IMG/VR virus record: IMGVR_UViG_3300002161_000828
Span: 57,161 to 85,828 of that record
Reading direction: 5' to 3' (one strand)
Source of the DNA: a virus
DNA length: 28,668 nt
Shown here: one piece after another, positions 7,364-14,152 of the stretch
Position numbering within the stretch: position 1 is the first letter of the stretch
Layout of the letters: each line of letters starts with the position of its first letter
The notes under the pieces: generated by a model
What the model saw: only the letters and a program-made list of their open reading frames with translations
Database searches by the model: none
Told to the model about the DNA's origin: nothing
Program-made: the position numbers and the translations under genes

Positions 7364-7895
7364 TTTTAAATCCTTTTAGTCTCTTTGCGGCATCTAAAAA
7401 AGGTATCATATTTCCATTTTTATCTCTTAAGTTTATGCTCAGCGCGTATCTTGGCTCATTTGTGCTATTCATAACAGAATGTATAGCATCTGAATCAACA
7501 AGTGTTATACCTATTTCTGTTGATTCAATTAGTTTACATTGATCTAAAGGCACCTGCCAATAATCAGTATGAACTTTTGTCTTGTGATAATTCGGTGTGG
7601 CTGTAGTATTCCACCAAAACATTCTACTTCCCTTTTTTCCATAAATGACATTTAATTTTGCTCCAGCCCGGTCTGAGTGTGGGAAAAGATGTGCTTTAGG
7701 TTGTGTCACAAATATAATTGCGTGAGGCACAAAAATTCCAACTTTGTTTAAAACATCAATTAATTGGGTGTTTATTTTTCTTGCATTTATTGGAAACAAT
7801 TGTATTTCATCTTTTTGATTAGCGGCTTCCCTATACACCATTTCCGACATATCGATGTCAAATGGAAAGTTAAGATGCAGGAAATGTTTTCCCAT
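7356..7895 (-). CDS. Putative 2-oxoglutarate/Fe(II)-type oxygenase, copy 2 (179 aa)
   Basis: The triad is complete: His73-x-Asp75 in HLFPHSDRAGAKLN, His139 in DSDAIHSVMNS, Arg149 in NEPRYALSINL. The conserved strand AKLNVIYG and the GSRMFWW segment match AKLNIYIG and GITRFW in the 3587-4132 protein, so the two are paralogues of nearly equal length. Known members with this fold hydroxylate amino-acid residues or small metabolites. The gene lies between the radical SAM gene (7897, one base away) and the PP-loop gene (8-base overlap) on the same strand. That tight packing argues that the three products act on one substrate. The substrate is unknown. The low GC content (13 of 60 bases in 7321-7380) is typical of this cassette and lower than in flanking genes. 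Confidence 0.68.
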   Translation of the reverse strand: MGKHFLHLNFPFDIDMSEMVYREAANQKDEIQLFPINARKINTQLIDVLNKVGIFVPHAIIFVTQPKAHLFPHSDRAGAKLNVIYGKKGSRMFWWNTTATPNYHKTKVHTDYWQVPLDQCKLIESTEIGITLVDSDAIHSVMNSTNEPRYALSINLRDKNGNMIPFLDAAKRLKGFKND

Positions 7896-7896
7896 A

Positions 7897-9288
7897 TTAC
7901 TCTTTTAGTTGCTTTAATTTACTAATGTATTGCTGTTTAAACTTTTGTACAACAGCAAATGGAAAATTATAAAGTTCTTCAACTTTCATTTGCCTAGCAA
8001 TTTCATAGTCTGTTCCAAGAGAAATAACACTAAATAGCGGCCAACTTGATACTTTATTTACCATTCCCAATTCTTTGTTAAATCTTAGGGCGGCATCAGC
8101 AGCCTGTTGTGAAGTCATAAATTCATTTTTCCAACCGGGATTAGTAAGCACATACCCGTGTTCTTTATAATTTCTACTAAATTCTGAAGTTATTTCTCCC
8201 GCATTTGCCTCATAGATATCTAAAGCAGTAAATTGAGACATACCAAAGTCTTGATGCATACACCAGTTAAATGTTTCTTCGCTGCTTTCTAAACTCTCAC
8301 CGGGTAACCCGACTATAAAATTTATTCTAATGTTGATGTCTTTTTGCCATACATTCTCATATAGGTGAGGCAAGTATTCTTTCCCGTGTTTTGCACCCCA
8401 GCCTTTGTCAATTGCTTTGCCCGCTGCAGGATTAAAAGTCTCAATACCAAAATAACACGTTTTCATCCCACTGCGTTTTAACATAGCATCGGTTCCCTTT
8501 CGTGACCATATTAAATCGGCACGAAGATAACCATTCCACATTATTTCAAACCCTAAACTATCAGGAAGTCGTGAAAGATTTTCTACCTTTTCAATGTCTT
8601 CATTTACCGTATCATCCATAAAGTTATAACGAGTTACGCCAAACTGCTGATGGTTATACTTCATCTCATCAATAATTAGATCAAAATGCCTTTGATAGGT
8701 AAATTTAGGTTTTCCTAAATTTGGATGCGCGCAAAACTTGCATTTAAAAATGCAGCCTCTACCAAGTTCTATTGGCAGTACTTCAAACGGGAGAATACAG
8801 TCTTCTAGTTGAAACTTATGATCAAGTTCAGTGATATTGAATTTTTTATTGAATAATGATTTATTTGATTTTCCAATTTGCTGCTGACACCAAGAAACAA
8901 ATGCGTCCTCAGACTGACCCACAAAAACAACATCAAAAAGAGAGTCAAATGTCTTTTTCCCCATCCCACCACCAACTAATTTAATTTGACTATAATTGCT
9001 TCGTAGCCAACTAATTGTTTCAGTCATATTTGATGGTGCTGATCCAATTTTTGGCCAGTAGGTAGTTGAAAAACCAACAGCAAAAGTTTCATCTCCTATA
9101 AACTGCTCTAGTAGCGTTTTAATTTCTCTTACCGTTAAAATTTGACAAAAGTCTATCACTTGAACGCTAAATCCAAATTTTTTAAGCCAGTGTCTGATTT
9201 GGTATGCACCCATCGATCGATTAATTGCCCAAGCAGAATTTTGACCAGGCCACGGCCAAATTCCATTTAAAATAATAAGGTGTCTCAT
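7897..9288 (-). CDS. B12-type radical SAM protein, copy 2 (463 aa)
   Basis: The start is ATG 9288. The N-terminal region (NRSMGAYQIRHWLKKFGF, IKLVGGGMG, VFVGQSEDAF) has the cobalamin-binding Rossmann pattern without a visible DxHxxG. The radical SAM motif CIFKCKFC supplies Cys179, Cys183 and Cys186. FMDDTVNED, GYLRADLIWS and YFGIETFNPAAGKAI follow in the same order as in the paralogue at 4975, and LPIELGRGCIFKCKFC is identical in both. Related enzymes carry out C-methylation, ring contraction or other radical chemistry. Here neighbours suggest joint action with an oxygenase-like and an amide-forming enzyme. The gene is four bases from the upstream PP-loop gene and one from the downstream oxygenase gene, a tight operon. 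Reaction and substrate are not inferable from the sequence. Confidence 0.88.
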   Translation of the reverse strand: MRHLIILNGIWPWPGQNSAWAINRSMGAYQIRHWLKKFGFSVQVIDFCQILTVREIKTLLEQFIGDETFAVGFSTTYWPKIGSAPSNMTETISWLRSNYSQIKLVGGGMGKKTFDSLFDVVFVGQSEDAFVSWCQQQIGKSNKSLFNKKFNITELDHKFQLEDCILPFEVLPIELGRGCIFKCKFCAHPNLGKPKFTYQRHFDLIIDEMKYNHQQFGVTRYNFMDDTVNEDIEKVENLSRLPDSLGFEIMWNGYLRADLIWSRKGTDAMLKRSGMKTCYFGIETFNPAAGKAIDKGWGAKHGKEYLPHLYENVWQKDINIRINFIVGLPGESLESSEETFNWCMHQDFGMSQFTALDIYEANAGEITSEFSRNYKEHGYVLTNPGWKNEFMTSQQAADAALRFNKELGMVNKVSSWPLFSVISLGTDYEIARQMKVEELYNFPFAVVQKFKQQYISKLKQLKE

Positions 9289-9292
9289 ATGT

Positions 9293-10228
9293 TTATGGTA
9301 TTAGAATTTTGTTAATTTGGTCAATAGGTTTATACCAAAAGTCATCATATATTACATTCAGTCTGCTGCAAAAATCTTCTCTTGCTTTATCAAAAAATAT
9401 TTTGCATTTTTCCATGCCTGAAAATTTAGGCCTCATTTCCAAAAAAGGCCAATGTTTTCTATACACTTGGTATTTTACAAATCTAAATTCAGTAAATTCT
9501 TCTGGCGACTTTAATTTTGTTACCATTTTGATAATGCCCTCATTTAGAAAAGATGCAAGTATCTCTGGTGTGTGTTGAAAGAAAATACTGACATTTACTT
9601 TATTTTCTAATAGACCACATTTAAAAGGAACTTGATATTGACCCAGTTGTCTTAAGCACCAAGTCTGTAGTTTATTATCAATAACTATATCTCCATTTCC
9701 ATATACCGCCATTCCATTCAGTTCATTCCAAGCAAACGTATCAGCCTTGTTATGCACGAGTCTCATTATCCCAAAAGCGCCGACATTTGAATAAATTGAA
9801 AATGCTTCATTAGATGAAATCCATTCAAGATTAACATCTGTTTTTTCTAACTTCAATCCAAAATAATTACAAATCTTTTCAGCGTAGAACTGTTCGTGTT
9901 CTGACAAATTACGACCATTCAATTTAATGAGTGACATAACTGGAACACATTCCAACCCCTGTTCTACAAATGATGAAAGTACTACATGACTATCCATTCC
10001 TCCAGAAAGCATAACAGCAGGCGTTCTGTTCATTAAATTTGCTTTTTCCTGACACAGTTTTGCTACATTAAAACACTCTTCTTTGAAAGTTCCAACCATT
10101 CTTGAAACAGGAGAGTAGTGAAATTCTATGGTTTCTCCTAGTTGTTTTGCACCCAAAATCCTGCCACCATAACTAAACGTATTGGCATTCTTGTGAGAAA
10201 ATTCCTGGAGTTCTTGGAAATTATACAT
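9293..10228 (-). CDS. PP-loop ATPase, asparagine-synthase type, copy 2 (311 aa)
   Basis: The frame is open to an ATG at 10330, but ATG 10228 (MYNFQELQEF) is chosen. Only from there does the protein align with its paralogue (TFSYGGRILGAKQLGETIEF against NFDYGGEMFGDKTLGSTLKF), and a late-promoter-like ATAAATA lies at 10261-10267 on this strand, 32 bases upstream. The PP-loop is AVMLSGGMDSHVV (SGGMDS, residues 75-80). HEQFYAEKICNYFGL, VYGNGDIVID and FFQHTPEILASFLNEG follow, the last nearly identical to FFQHTPEILAMLNEKE in copy 1. No glutaminase domain is present. It is the first gene of the minus-strand modification unit and so would be made first after late-promoter firing. Amide formation or adenylation is inferred from the family; the target is unknown. 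Confidence 0.8.
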   Translation of the reverse strand: MYNFQELQEFSHKNANTFSYGGRILGAKQLGETIEFHYSPVSRMVGTFKEECFNVAKLCQEKANLMNRTPAVMLSGGMDSHVVLSSFVEQGLECVPVMSLIKLNGRNLSEHEQFYAEKICNYFGLKLEKTDVNLEWISSNEAFSIYSNVGAFGIMRLVHNKADTFAWNELNGMAVYGNGDIVIDNKLQTWCLRQLGQYQVPFKCGLLENKVNVSIFFQHTPEILASFLNEGIIKMVTKLKSPEEFTEFRFVKYQVYRKHWPFLEMRPKFSGMEKCKIFFDKAREDFCSRLNVIYDDFWYKPIDQINKILIP

Positions 10229-10260
10229 TGTGCGCTTTGGTACTAGGGTGGCGAATATTG

Positions 10261-10267
10261 TATTTAT
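10261..10267 (-). promoter_or_regulatory. Late-promoter-like ATAAATA element
   Basis: On the minus strand the sequence reads AACATAAATACAATATTC. It is 32 bases before ATG 10228 and would drive the four-gene unit down to 6449. It pairs with an opposite element at 10312-10318, giving a divergent arrangement. Confidence 0.5.
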
Positions 10268-10311
10268 GTTGCAGTTTTCACACAAATACTGCGCCACGGT
10301 AGATTTACACA

Positions 10312-10318
10312 ATAAATA
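10312..10318 (+). promoter_or_regulatory. Late-promoter-like ATAAATA element
   Basis: ACAATAAATATTCTATTC lies 22 bases before ATG 10341. It supports that start over the longer open frame beginning at 10230. Confidence 0.5.
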
Positions 10319-10340
10319 TTCTATTCGCAAGAGTAATAAA

Positions 10341-11009
10341 ATGAAACTTAATCAATTAGGTCTTACCCCTTCTGGTATGAAGGCAACAAAGAAATTAACC
10401 AAGCAGGTACATAAGGCAACTGTCGCTGCAGCAAAGGAACCAAAACTAAAGTTAGGTGTTATTGGTATAGAGATTGGTCAAGAACAATCTACTGGTGATA
10501 CCTCAACTGTTGTCAGCGAAAGCGTAGGAAGTAAACTTGCTCTTCTTAAGAAGATATCTAGGTACCTCAATGACCAGTTGGACGATGGCAATTTTGATGA
10601 TTTTGACTATTCTCCTCTCCATCTTTCTCTTGATCTACGTGAAGGCAATCAAGAACACGAAGAGCAGGTAGAAGATGCAGTTGCTATTCTATCAGATGCC
10701 AGCGGTTCTCTATCAAATCATTTTTTCGGTGATATGCAGCGAGCCCTGAGAGGTATAAATGAAAGTTGCTCAAAATTTGATTATCAAATTTCAAATCTTG
10801 ACCCTGAATTATTTTCTGCTGAAACGCTGCAAAAGGTTCAGATGATTGGCGCTGCAGCAACTGCTTCATACGACCTGTACCATCGCTTCCAAAGCGTGGA
10901 GCACATCGCGCAGTTTCTTGAGTACATTACCAACATTAGTCACGATCCAGAGTTCTCAGCCCACCACCCGTTTATCAAGGCAGTGCTGGTGCGGTTAGGA
11001 CTAAAGTAA
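10341..11009 (+). CDS. Hypothetical protein, 222 aa
   Basis: The open frame reaches back to 10230, but ATG 10341 (MKLNQLGLTPSG) is chosen because a late-type element lies at 10312-10318 and the upstream part overlaps the divergent gene's leader. There is no classical SD, only a purine-rich AAGAGTAATAAA. The protein is soluble, with a basic N-terminus (MKATKKLTKQVHKATVAAAK), an acidic middle (DDGNFDDFDYSPLHLSLDL, EHEEQVEDAV) and a helical C-terminal half. It contains no membrane segment and no motif I know. It is followed directly by desaturase 1, whose ATG 11010 abuts its stop, so the two are coexpressed. A late virion or assembly role is plausible from the promoter only. Confidence 0.7.
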   Translation: MKLNQLGLTPSGMKATKKLTKQVHKATVAAAKEPKLKLGVIGIEIGQEQSTGDTSTVVSESVGSKLALLKKISRYLNDQLDDGNFDDFDYSPLHLSLDLREGNQEHEEQVEDAVAILSDASGSLSNHFFGDMQRALRGINESCSKFDYQISNLDPELFSAETLQKVQMIGAAATASYDLYHRFQSVEHIAQFLEYITNISHDPEFSAHHPFIKAVLVRLGLK

Positions 11010-11729
11010 ATGCTTGCTGCCGTTATTTTTACTCTTATAGCAACTCATATTACGATAGTCTGCGTTACTCTTTACCTTCACCGGTCACAGGCGCACAAAG
11101 GAATTGTTTTTAACCCAGTTCTTGCTCACTTTATGCGCTTCTGGCTTTGGCTTACCACAGGAATGGTAACAAAGGAATGGGTAGCAATTCACCGAAAGCA
11201 CCATAGTTCAACCGATAAACCTGGAGATCCCCACAGCCCTGTTGTTTTTGGCATCTGGAAAGTTCTGTTTGGCGGTGCTTTTCTGTATGCAAAAGGAACG
11301 GAAGACAAGAGACTTGTTCAATCATTTGGTGTTGGAACTCCTGATGACTGGGTAGAACAACACATCTACACCAGGTTCAACTGCCTTGGTATTTTACTGA
11401 TGCTGCTCATCGATGTTGTTCTTTTTGATACTCTTGGTGTTCTTGTGTGGGCAGTTCAAATGATCTGGATACCATTCTGGGCAGCAGGCGTTATCAATGG
11501 AATTGGCCATAAGTGGGGATACACCAATGGCAGTTCAGGTGATAGCAGCAAAAATATTTTCCCACTTGGCATTTTAATTGGTGGAGAGTGCCTGCATAAC
11601 AATCACCACCTAGATCCAGCAAACCCAAAATTGAGCAGGAAGTGGTGGGAATTTGACGCCGGCTGGGCGTGGTTTAAGGTATTTCAATTTTTCAAACTTG
11701 CAAAACTGAGACAGTTGCCAGATAAATAG
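11010..11729 (+). CDS. Fatty acid desaturase, class I, copy 1 (239 aa)
   Basis: The three histidine boxes of membrane di-iron acyl desaturases are intact: HRSQAH (24-29), HRKHH (61-65) and HNNHH (196-200) within GGECLHNNHH. The conserved NGIGHKWGY (163-171) contributes the extra His ligand. Hydrophobic helices lie at about 1-22, 40-52, 125-143 and 145-165, so the enzyme sits in the membrane with the boxes on the cytoplasmic face. Members of this family introduce a double bond (usually delta-9) into acyl chains using O2 and electrons from ferredoxin or cytochrome b5. In a phage this would alter host membrane fluidity or lipid composition during infection. It is shorter than cellular homologues (roughly 270-300 aa). 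It starts at the base after the previous stop. A second, distinct desaturase lies at 26105-26842. Confidence 0.9.
   Translation: MLAAVIFTLIATHITIVCVTLYLHRSQAHKGIVFNPVLAHFMRFWLWLTTGMVTKEWVAIHRKHHSSTDKPGDPHSPVVFGIWKVLFGGAFLYAKGTEDKRLVQSFGVGTPDDWVEQHIYTRFNCLGILLMLLIDVVLFDTLGVLVWAVQMIWIPFWAAGVINGIGHKWGYTNGSSGDSSKNIFPLGILIGGECLHNNHHLDPANPKLSRKWWEFDAGWAWFKVFQFFKLAKLRQLPDK
11722..11728 (+). promoter_or_regulatory. Late-promoter-like ATAAATA element
   Basis: CAGATAAATAGATCTG overlaps the last codons of the desaturase gene and lies 53 bases before ATG 11782. It shares the CAGATAAATA context of the 4943 element. The spacing is longer than in other copies, so confidence is lower. Confidence 0.35.
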
Positions 11730-11781
11730 ATCTGTGGTTAAACCACTCTTCTTAAAAGAATAAAAACAAAGGGAGAATACT

Positions 11782-12039
11782 ATGCTGCTTAAGCAACTAC
11801 TGGCGCTTAATGAGGAAAAATGGAGCGCATCCGTCAAGGAAAAATGGCACCCACCTGAAGGATTTTTTACCAAGTCTTCTACTGCAATCGCAACAGGGCT
11901 AAAGGCTGAAAGTAAAGATCTTAAACAGGCAATGTCAAGGCTAAACTTTTATATCAATCGAGCCGGGATAAACCTATCCTCTGATGATATTAAGCGCCTT
12001 GAGGGTGCAAAGGAAAAACTTAGATCTCTGTACAAGTAG
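11782..12039 (+). CDS. DUF3175-like small protein, 85 aa
   Basis: ATG 11782 follows AAAGGGAG (11769-11776), a strong RBS. The stretch from about residue 22 to 67 (WHPPEGFFTKSSTAIATGL, then SRLNFYINRAGINLS) matches my memory of the DUF3175 family, small proteins of unknown function whose hallmark is a FYINRAGxxL segment. The first twelve residues (MLLKQLLALNEE) are a short amphipathic leader outside that domain. They resemble T4 capsid-targeting sequences that end in an LxE protease site, which would make the product an internal head protein; this is inference. The 13 bases GGAGAATACTATG around the start are identical to those of the gene at 12099. Confidence 0.75.
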   Translation: MLLKQLLALNEEKWSASVKEKWHPPEGFFTKSSTAIATGLKAESKDLKQAMSRLNFYINRAGINLSSDDIKRLEGAKEKLRSLYK

Positions 12040-12066
12040 AGAAGTTTAAAAAACTTACAGATACAC

Positions 12067-12072
12067 TAAATA
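12067..12072 (+). promoter_or_regulatory. Late-promoter-like TAAATA element
   Basis: ACACTAAATATCTCG lies 26 bases before ATG 12099, in a 59-base intergenic gap. It would place the endolysin in the late class, as in T4. Confidence 0.5.
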
Positions 12073-12098
12073 TCTCGAATAGTTTAAAGGAGAATACT

Positions 12099-12569
12099 AT
12101 GTGGCTTTCTAGCAATTTTCACCTTTCAGAGATGACTAAAAGTCAAACTGCTTCTAGACTTGGCATTTCAAATCAACCATCTGAAGAGCACCTGCAAAAT
12201 ATGATCGCCCTATGTGAAAATGTTCTTGAAAAAATTAAGGACGTTTGGCAGAAGCCAGTGATGGTATCTTCTGGCTACAGAAGCCCAGCCCTCAATAAGG
12301 CAGTGGGTGGATCTGCCACTAGCCAGCACTGCAATGGGCAGGCTGCTGATATCGAGATCTATGATGTTGATAACTGCGTTCTTGCACAGTGGATTTCAGA
12401 AACACTTGAATTTGATCAACTTATTCTGGAGTTTCACGACCACGAAAAGGGACCAAATGACGGGTGGGTTCATATTTCTTACAATATTGCCGGAAACAGA
12501 CAGCAAGTCTTAACGGCAAAGAGAATGCCTGATGGAAGCACACGCTACTTTGAAGGTCTAAAAAAGTAA
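12099..12569 (+). CDS. Peptidase M15 family endolysin (zinc D,D- or L,D-peptidase), 156 aa
   Basis: The protein carries the M15 zinc site: His77 and Asp84 in SQHCNGQAADIE and His125 in DGWVHISY, preceded by the typical VSSGYRSPALNKAVGG (56-71). Such enzymes cut peptide cross-links in peptidoglycan (VanY/DacA-like carboxypeptidase or endopeptidase) and serve as phage endolysins or virion-associated lysins. There is no signal peptide or membrane segment, so export would need a holin. Candidate membrane partners are the small proteins at 1980, 14045, 20321 and 22945. AAAGGAG precedes the ATG and a late-promoter-like element lies 26 bases upstream, consistent with expression late in infection. 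The full length and intact ligands suggest an active enzyme. Confidence 0.9.
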   Translation: MWLSSNFHLSEMTKSQTASRLGISNQPSEEHLQNMIALCENVLEKIKDVWQKPVMVSSGYRSPALNKAVGGSATSQHCNGQAADIEIYDVDNCVLAQWISETLEFDQLILEFHDHEKGPNDGWVHISYNIAGNRQQVLTAKRMPDGSTRYFEGLKK

Positions 12570-12593
12570 AAATCAGGTCGTAAAATGTGTTAC

Positions 12594-12599
12594 TATAAC
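12594..12599 (+). promoter_or_regulatory. Sigma70-like -10 element (TATAAC)
   Basis: TTACTATAACTCC has TATAAC, five of six bases of the consensus, 30 bases before ATG 12624. No convincing -35 is visible at 16-18 bases, so the promoter call is tentative. Transcription would start at about 12606, downstream of the left arm of the hairpin at 12598-12618. Confidence 0.35.
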
Positions 12600-12618
12600 T
12601 CCTGAACTTTACAGGAGT
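12598..12618 (+). promoter_or_regulatory. Hairpin that hides the ribosome binding site of the 12624 gene
   Basis: ACTCCTG (12598-12604), loop AACTTTA, CAGGAGT (12612-12618) form a perfect 7-bp stem that contains the Shine-Dalgarno AGGAG (12613-12617). Read-through mRNA from the upstream endolysin gene would fold this way. RNA starting at the local -10 element would lack the left arm and leave the site free. T4 uses this logic for genes such as e and soc. Confidence 0.5.
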
Positions 12619-12623
12619 AAGAA

Positions 12624-12860
12624 ATGCAGAAAGCCCAGCAAATTTTCAATCGTATGACAGAGGTTGAAAAAATCAAGGTTCGTGGTGCGACAGAAGATAG
12701 GCTTCGTCACCTTGCAGGCTATTCTTACCTAACTGACTTGCCAACATATTCCTTTGAGGAACGCGTAGGAGTTTTAAATGAAGTGCATGCTTTATGCATG
12801 CTTGAATTTTCAGTAAAATCTGCTGAAACTTCCTTCATTGGGACAACGTGGAAATTCTAA
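12624..12860 (+). CDS. Hypothetical protein, 78 aa
   Basis: ATG 12624 follows AGGAG at 12613-12617. The protein is small, soluble and mostly helical (QQIFNRMTEVEKIKVRGATE, FEERVGVLNEVHALCMLEF), with no recognisable motif. It appears to have its own sigma70-type promoter rather than a late element. Its RBS is held in a hairpin in longer transcripts, so it may be an early or middle gene kept silent late. The coding sequence contains the palindromic TGCATGC twice (12784-12790, 12795-12801). Small early T4-like proteins often redirect host machinery, but nothing here shows that. Confidence 0.65.
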   Translation: MQKAQQIFNRMTEVEKIKVRGATEDRLRHLAGYSYLTDLPTYSFEERVGVLNEVHALCMLEFSVKSAETSFIGTTWKF

Positions 12861-12887
12861 CCTGTTGAAATGTATTTTTGTGCCGGG

Positions 12888-12893
12888 TAAATA
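12888..12893 (+). promoter_or_regulatory. Late-promoter-like TAAATA element
   Basis: CGGGTAAATAAGGAATG lies 30 bases before ATG 12924. It fits the recurring motif, though the base before TAAATA is G here. Confidence 0.42.
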
Positions 12894-12923
12894 AGGAATG
12901 TAGAATTTCTTTTGGAGCCCATT

Positions 12924-14000
12924 ATGGCACGGATACTTGTAGTTGGTGCAGGTAGAGTTGGTTTAGCGCTTATAAAAATTGCAAACACCCTAAAAATTGG
13001 TGAAATCTATGTAGTAGATACACTACCCGCTGCTATTGAAAGCGTCAAGCAGTACTCTAAGGACATCAAAACATTTGTTGCCTCTTCTAAAGAAGAACTA
13101 GAACAGTGCTTTGACATAGTTCGCCCGAAGGTAGTTGTTTGCTCTACTCCATTCAACATTAACACCACCGTTGCTCAGATTGCTGCGTCTAGGGCAGTTG
13201 ATTACGTTGATTTTACCGAGGATAATCAAGTAACTGAATTCATTTCATCACTTGACGTTTCTTCAACATTTGTCCCTCAGACAGGCCTAGCACCTGGGCT
13301 GGTAAGTTATATTGGTCTAGACCTCTTCTCAAATCTCGGAACGCCTCATTCTCTTGACCTGCGAGTAGGTGCTCTTCCTAGAGTGGCATTTGGTCCTGAC
13401 TACTATGCTATTACTTGGTCGCCAGAAGGTCTGATTAACGAGTATATTAAACCCGCAAAGCGAAAAAGAAACGGCGCCCTACAGGTAGTCGATCCTCTTA
13501 TCGAGAGAGAAGAACTTCTTGTTGATGGAATTATCTATGAAGGCTTTACCACATCGGGCGGCGTAGGTGACCTAGCAGCGTATCCACATATTCCTAATGT
13601 GGAATATAAAACTCTACGTCATCAAGGTCATTTAGAAAATACCATCAAACCGCTGCTAAAGAATTTTTTGAATAACGAAAACTTTTCTTTTGAAGAAGCA
13701 GTTGAGGACGCAAAGAAAAAATTTCCTACCACCCGTGACGACACTGTGGTGCTAGCAGCAGTAGCAAAAGATGTCAATGGAAAAATGGCTTCTGCAGGTA
13801 TTCACTTCCTGCCCGAAGAAGAACTAGGTTTGACTGCTCTTGAACTTACAACTTCTGGTACTGGAGTTGCAGTGATTGAGTTGCTGCTTGAAGGAAAACT
13901 AAACAAAGGAATTTTGAAGCCATCTGATATTCCATATGGTGAATTGAAGAAGACAGCGGCATACTCTTTTGTTTTTAAAAATACGCGCGGTAATCAATAA
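12924..14000 (+). CDS. Saccharopine-dehydrogenase-family oxidoreductase, 358 aa
   Basis: ATG 12924 is chosen over the in-frame TTG 12912 because GGAG (12914-12917) then has correct spacing. The N-terminus is a Rossmann NAD(P) site, RILVVGAGRVGLAL (GAGRVG, residues 8-13), with acidic Asp at the end of the second strand (EIYVVDTLP). PKVVVCSTPF, VDYVDFTEDN and GLAPGLVSYIGLDLF follow, the usual landmarks of saccharopine dehydrogenase/carboxynorspermidine synthase proteins. The substrate domain contains a conserved-looking ITWSPEGLINEY. Cellular relatives act in lysine or polyamine metabolism. The length (358) is slightly below the typical 380-400. It stands alone between late-type elements. It could feed a modification pathway, polyamine synthesis or lysine catabolism; the substrate cannot be decided by eye. 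Confidence 0.82.
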   Translation: MARILVVGAGRVGLALIKIANTLKIGEIYVVDTLPAAIESVKQYSKDIKTFVASSKEELEQCFDIVRPKVVVCSTPFNINTTVAQIAASRAVDYVDFTEDNQVTEFISSLDVSSTFVPQTGLAPGLVSYIGLDLFSNLGTPHSLDLRVGALPRVAFGPDYYAITWSPEGLINEYIKPAKRKRNGALQVVDPLIEREELLVDGIIYEGFTTSGGVGDLAAYPHIPNVEYKTLRHQGHLENTIKPLLKNFLNNENFSFEEAVEDAKKKFPTTRDDTVVLAAVAKDVNGKMASAGIHFLPEEELGLTALELTTSGTGVAVIELLLEGKLNKGILKPSDIPYGELKKTAAYSFVFKNTRGNQ

Positions 14001-14003
14001 ATA
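13998..14003 (+). promoter_or_regulatory. Late-promoter-like TAAATA element
   Basis: TCAATAAATATTGC overlaps the stop codon of the dehydrogenase gene and lies 41 bases before ATG 14045. Its context (CAATAAATAT) is the same as at 16040 and close to 10313. Confidence 0.5.
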
Positions 14004-14044
14004 TTGCTAAGGCAGCAAAGGTCGTTGCTTTTTACGGAGGAAAT

Positions 14045-14149
14045 ATGGATTTTATTATCGGAATTGCAATTGGAACAGCATTCGCTCCATTTTGGATGAT
14101 GCTTTACAATAAGTTCAAGCCTATTGTTTTGGCTTGGTTTAAGAAGTAA
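14045..14149 (+). CDS. Tiny membrane protein, 34 aa
   Basis: ATG 14045 follows a near-perfect CGGAGG (14035-14040) and a late-promoter-like element at 13998, which argues for real expression despite the small size. The 34 residues are mostly hydrophobic (FIIGIAIGTAFAPFWMMLY) with a basic end (WFKK), so it should be a single-pass inner-membrane peptide. A holin-like or lysis-regulating role is possible because the M15 endolysin is nearby. No family is recognised. Confidence 0.6.
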   Translation: MDFIIGIAIGTAFAPFWMMLYNKFKPIVLAWFKK

Positions 14150-14152
14150 GTT

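Noticed and set aside
6449-10228. 7-deazaguanine DNA modification pathway (QueC-like PP-loop plus radical SAM)
   Set aside because: No FolE, QueD or QueE-like gene is present; the radical SAM proteins are large and B12-type, and the PP-loop context fits asparagine synthase better.
3587-10228. RiPP precursor peptide for the radical SAM cassette
   Set aside because: The cassette has almost no intergenic space, and I found no short ORF with leader/core character in the gaps.
10229-10340. Overlapping N-terminal extensions of the two divergent genes (ATG 10330 minus, 10230 plus)
   Set aside because: Paralogue alignment starts at MYNF (10228), and late-type elements at 10261 and 10312 sit just upstream of the shorter starts.
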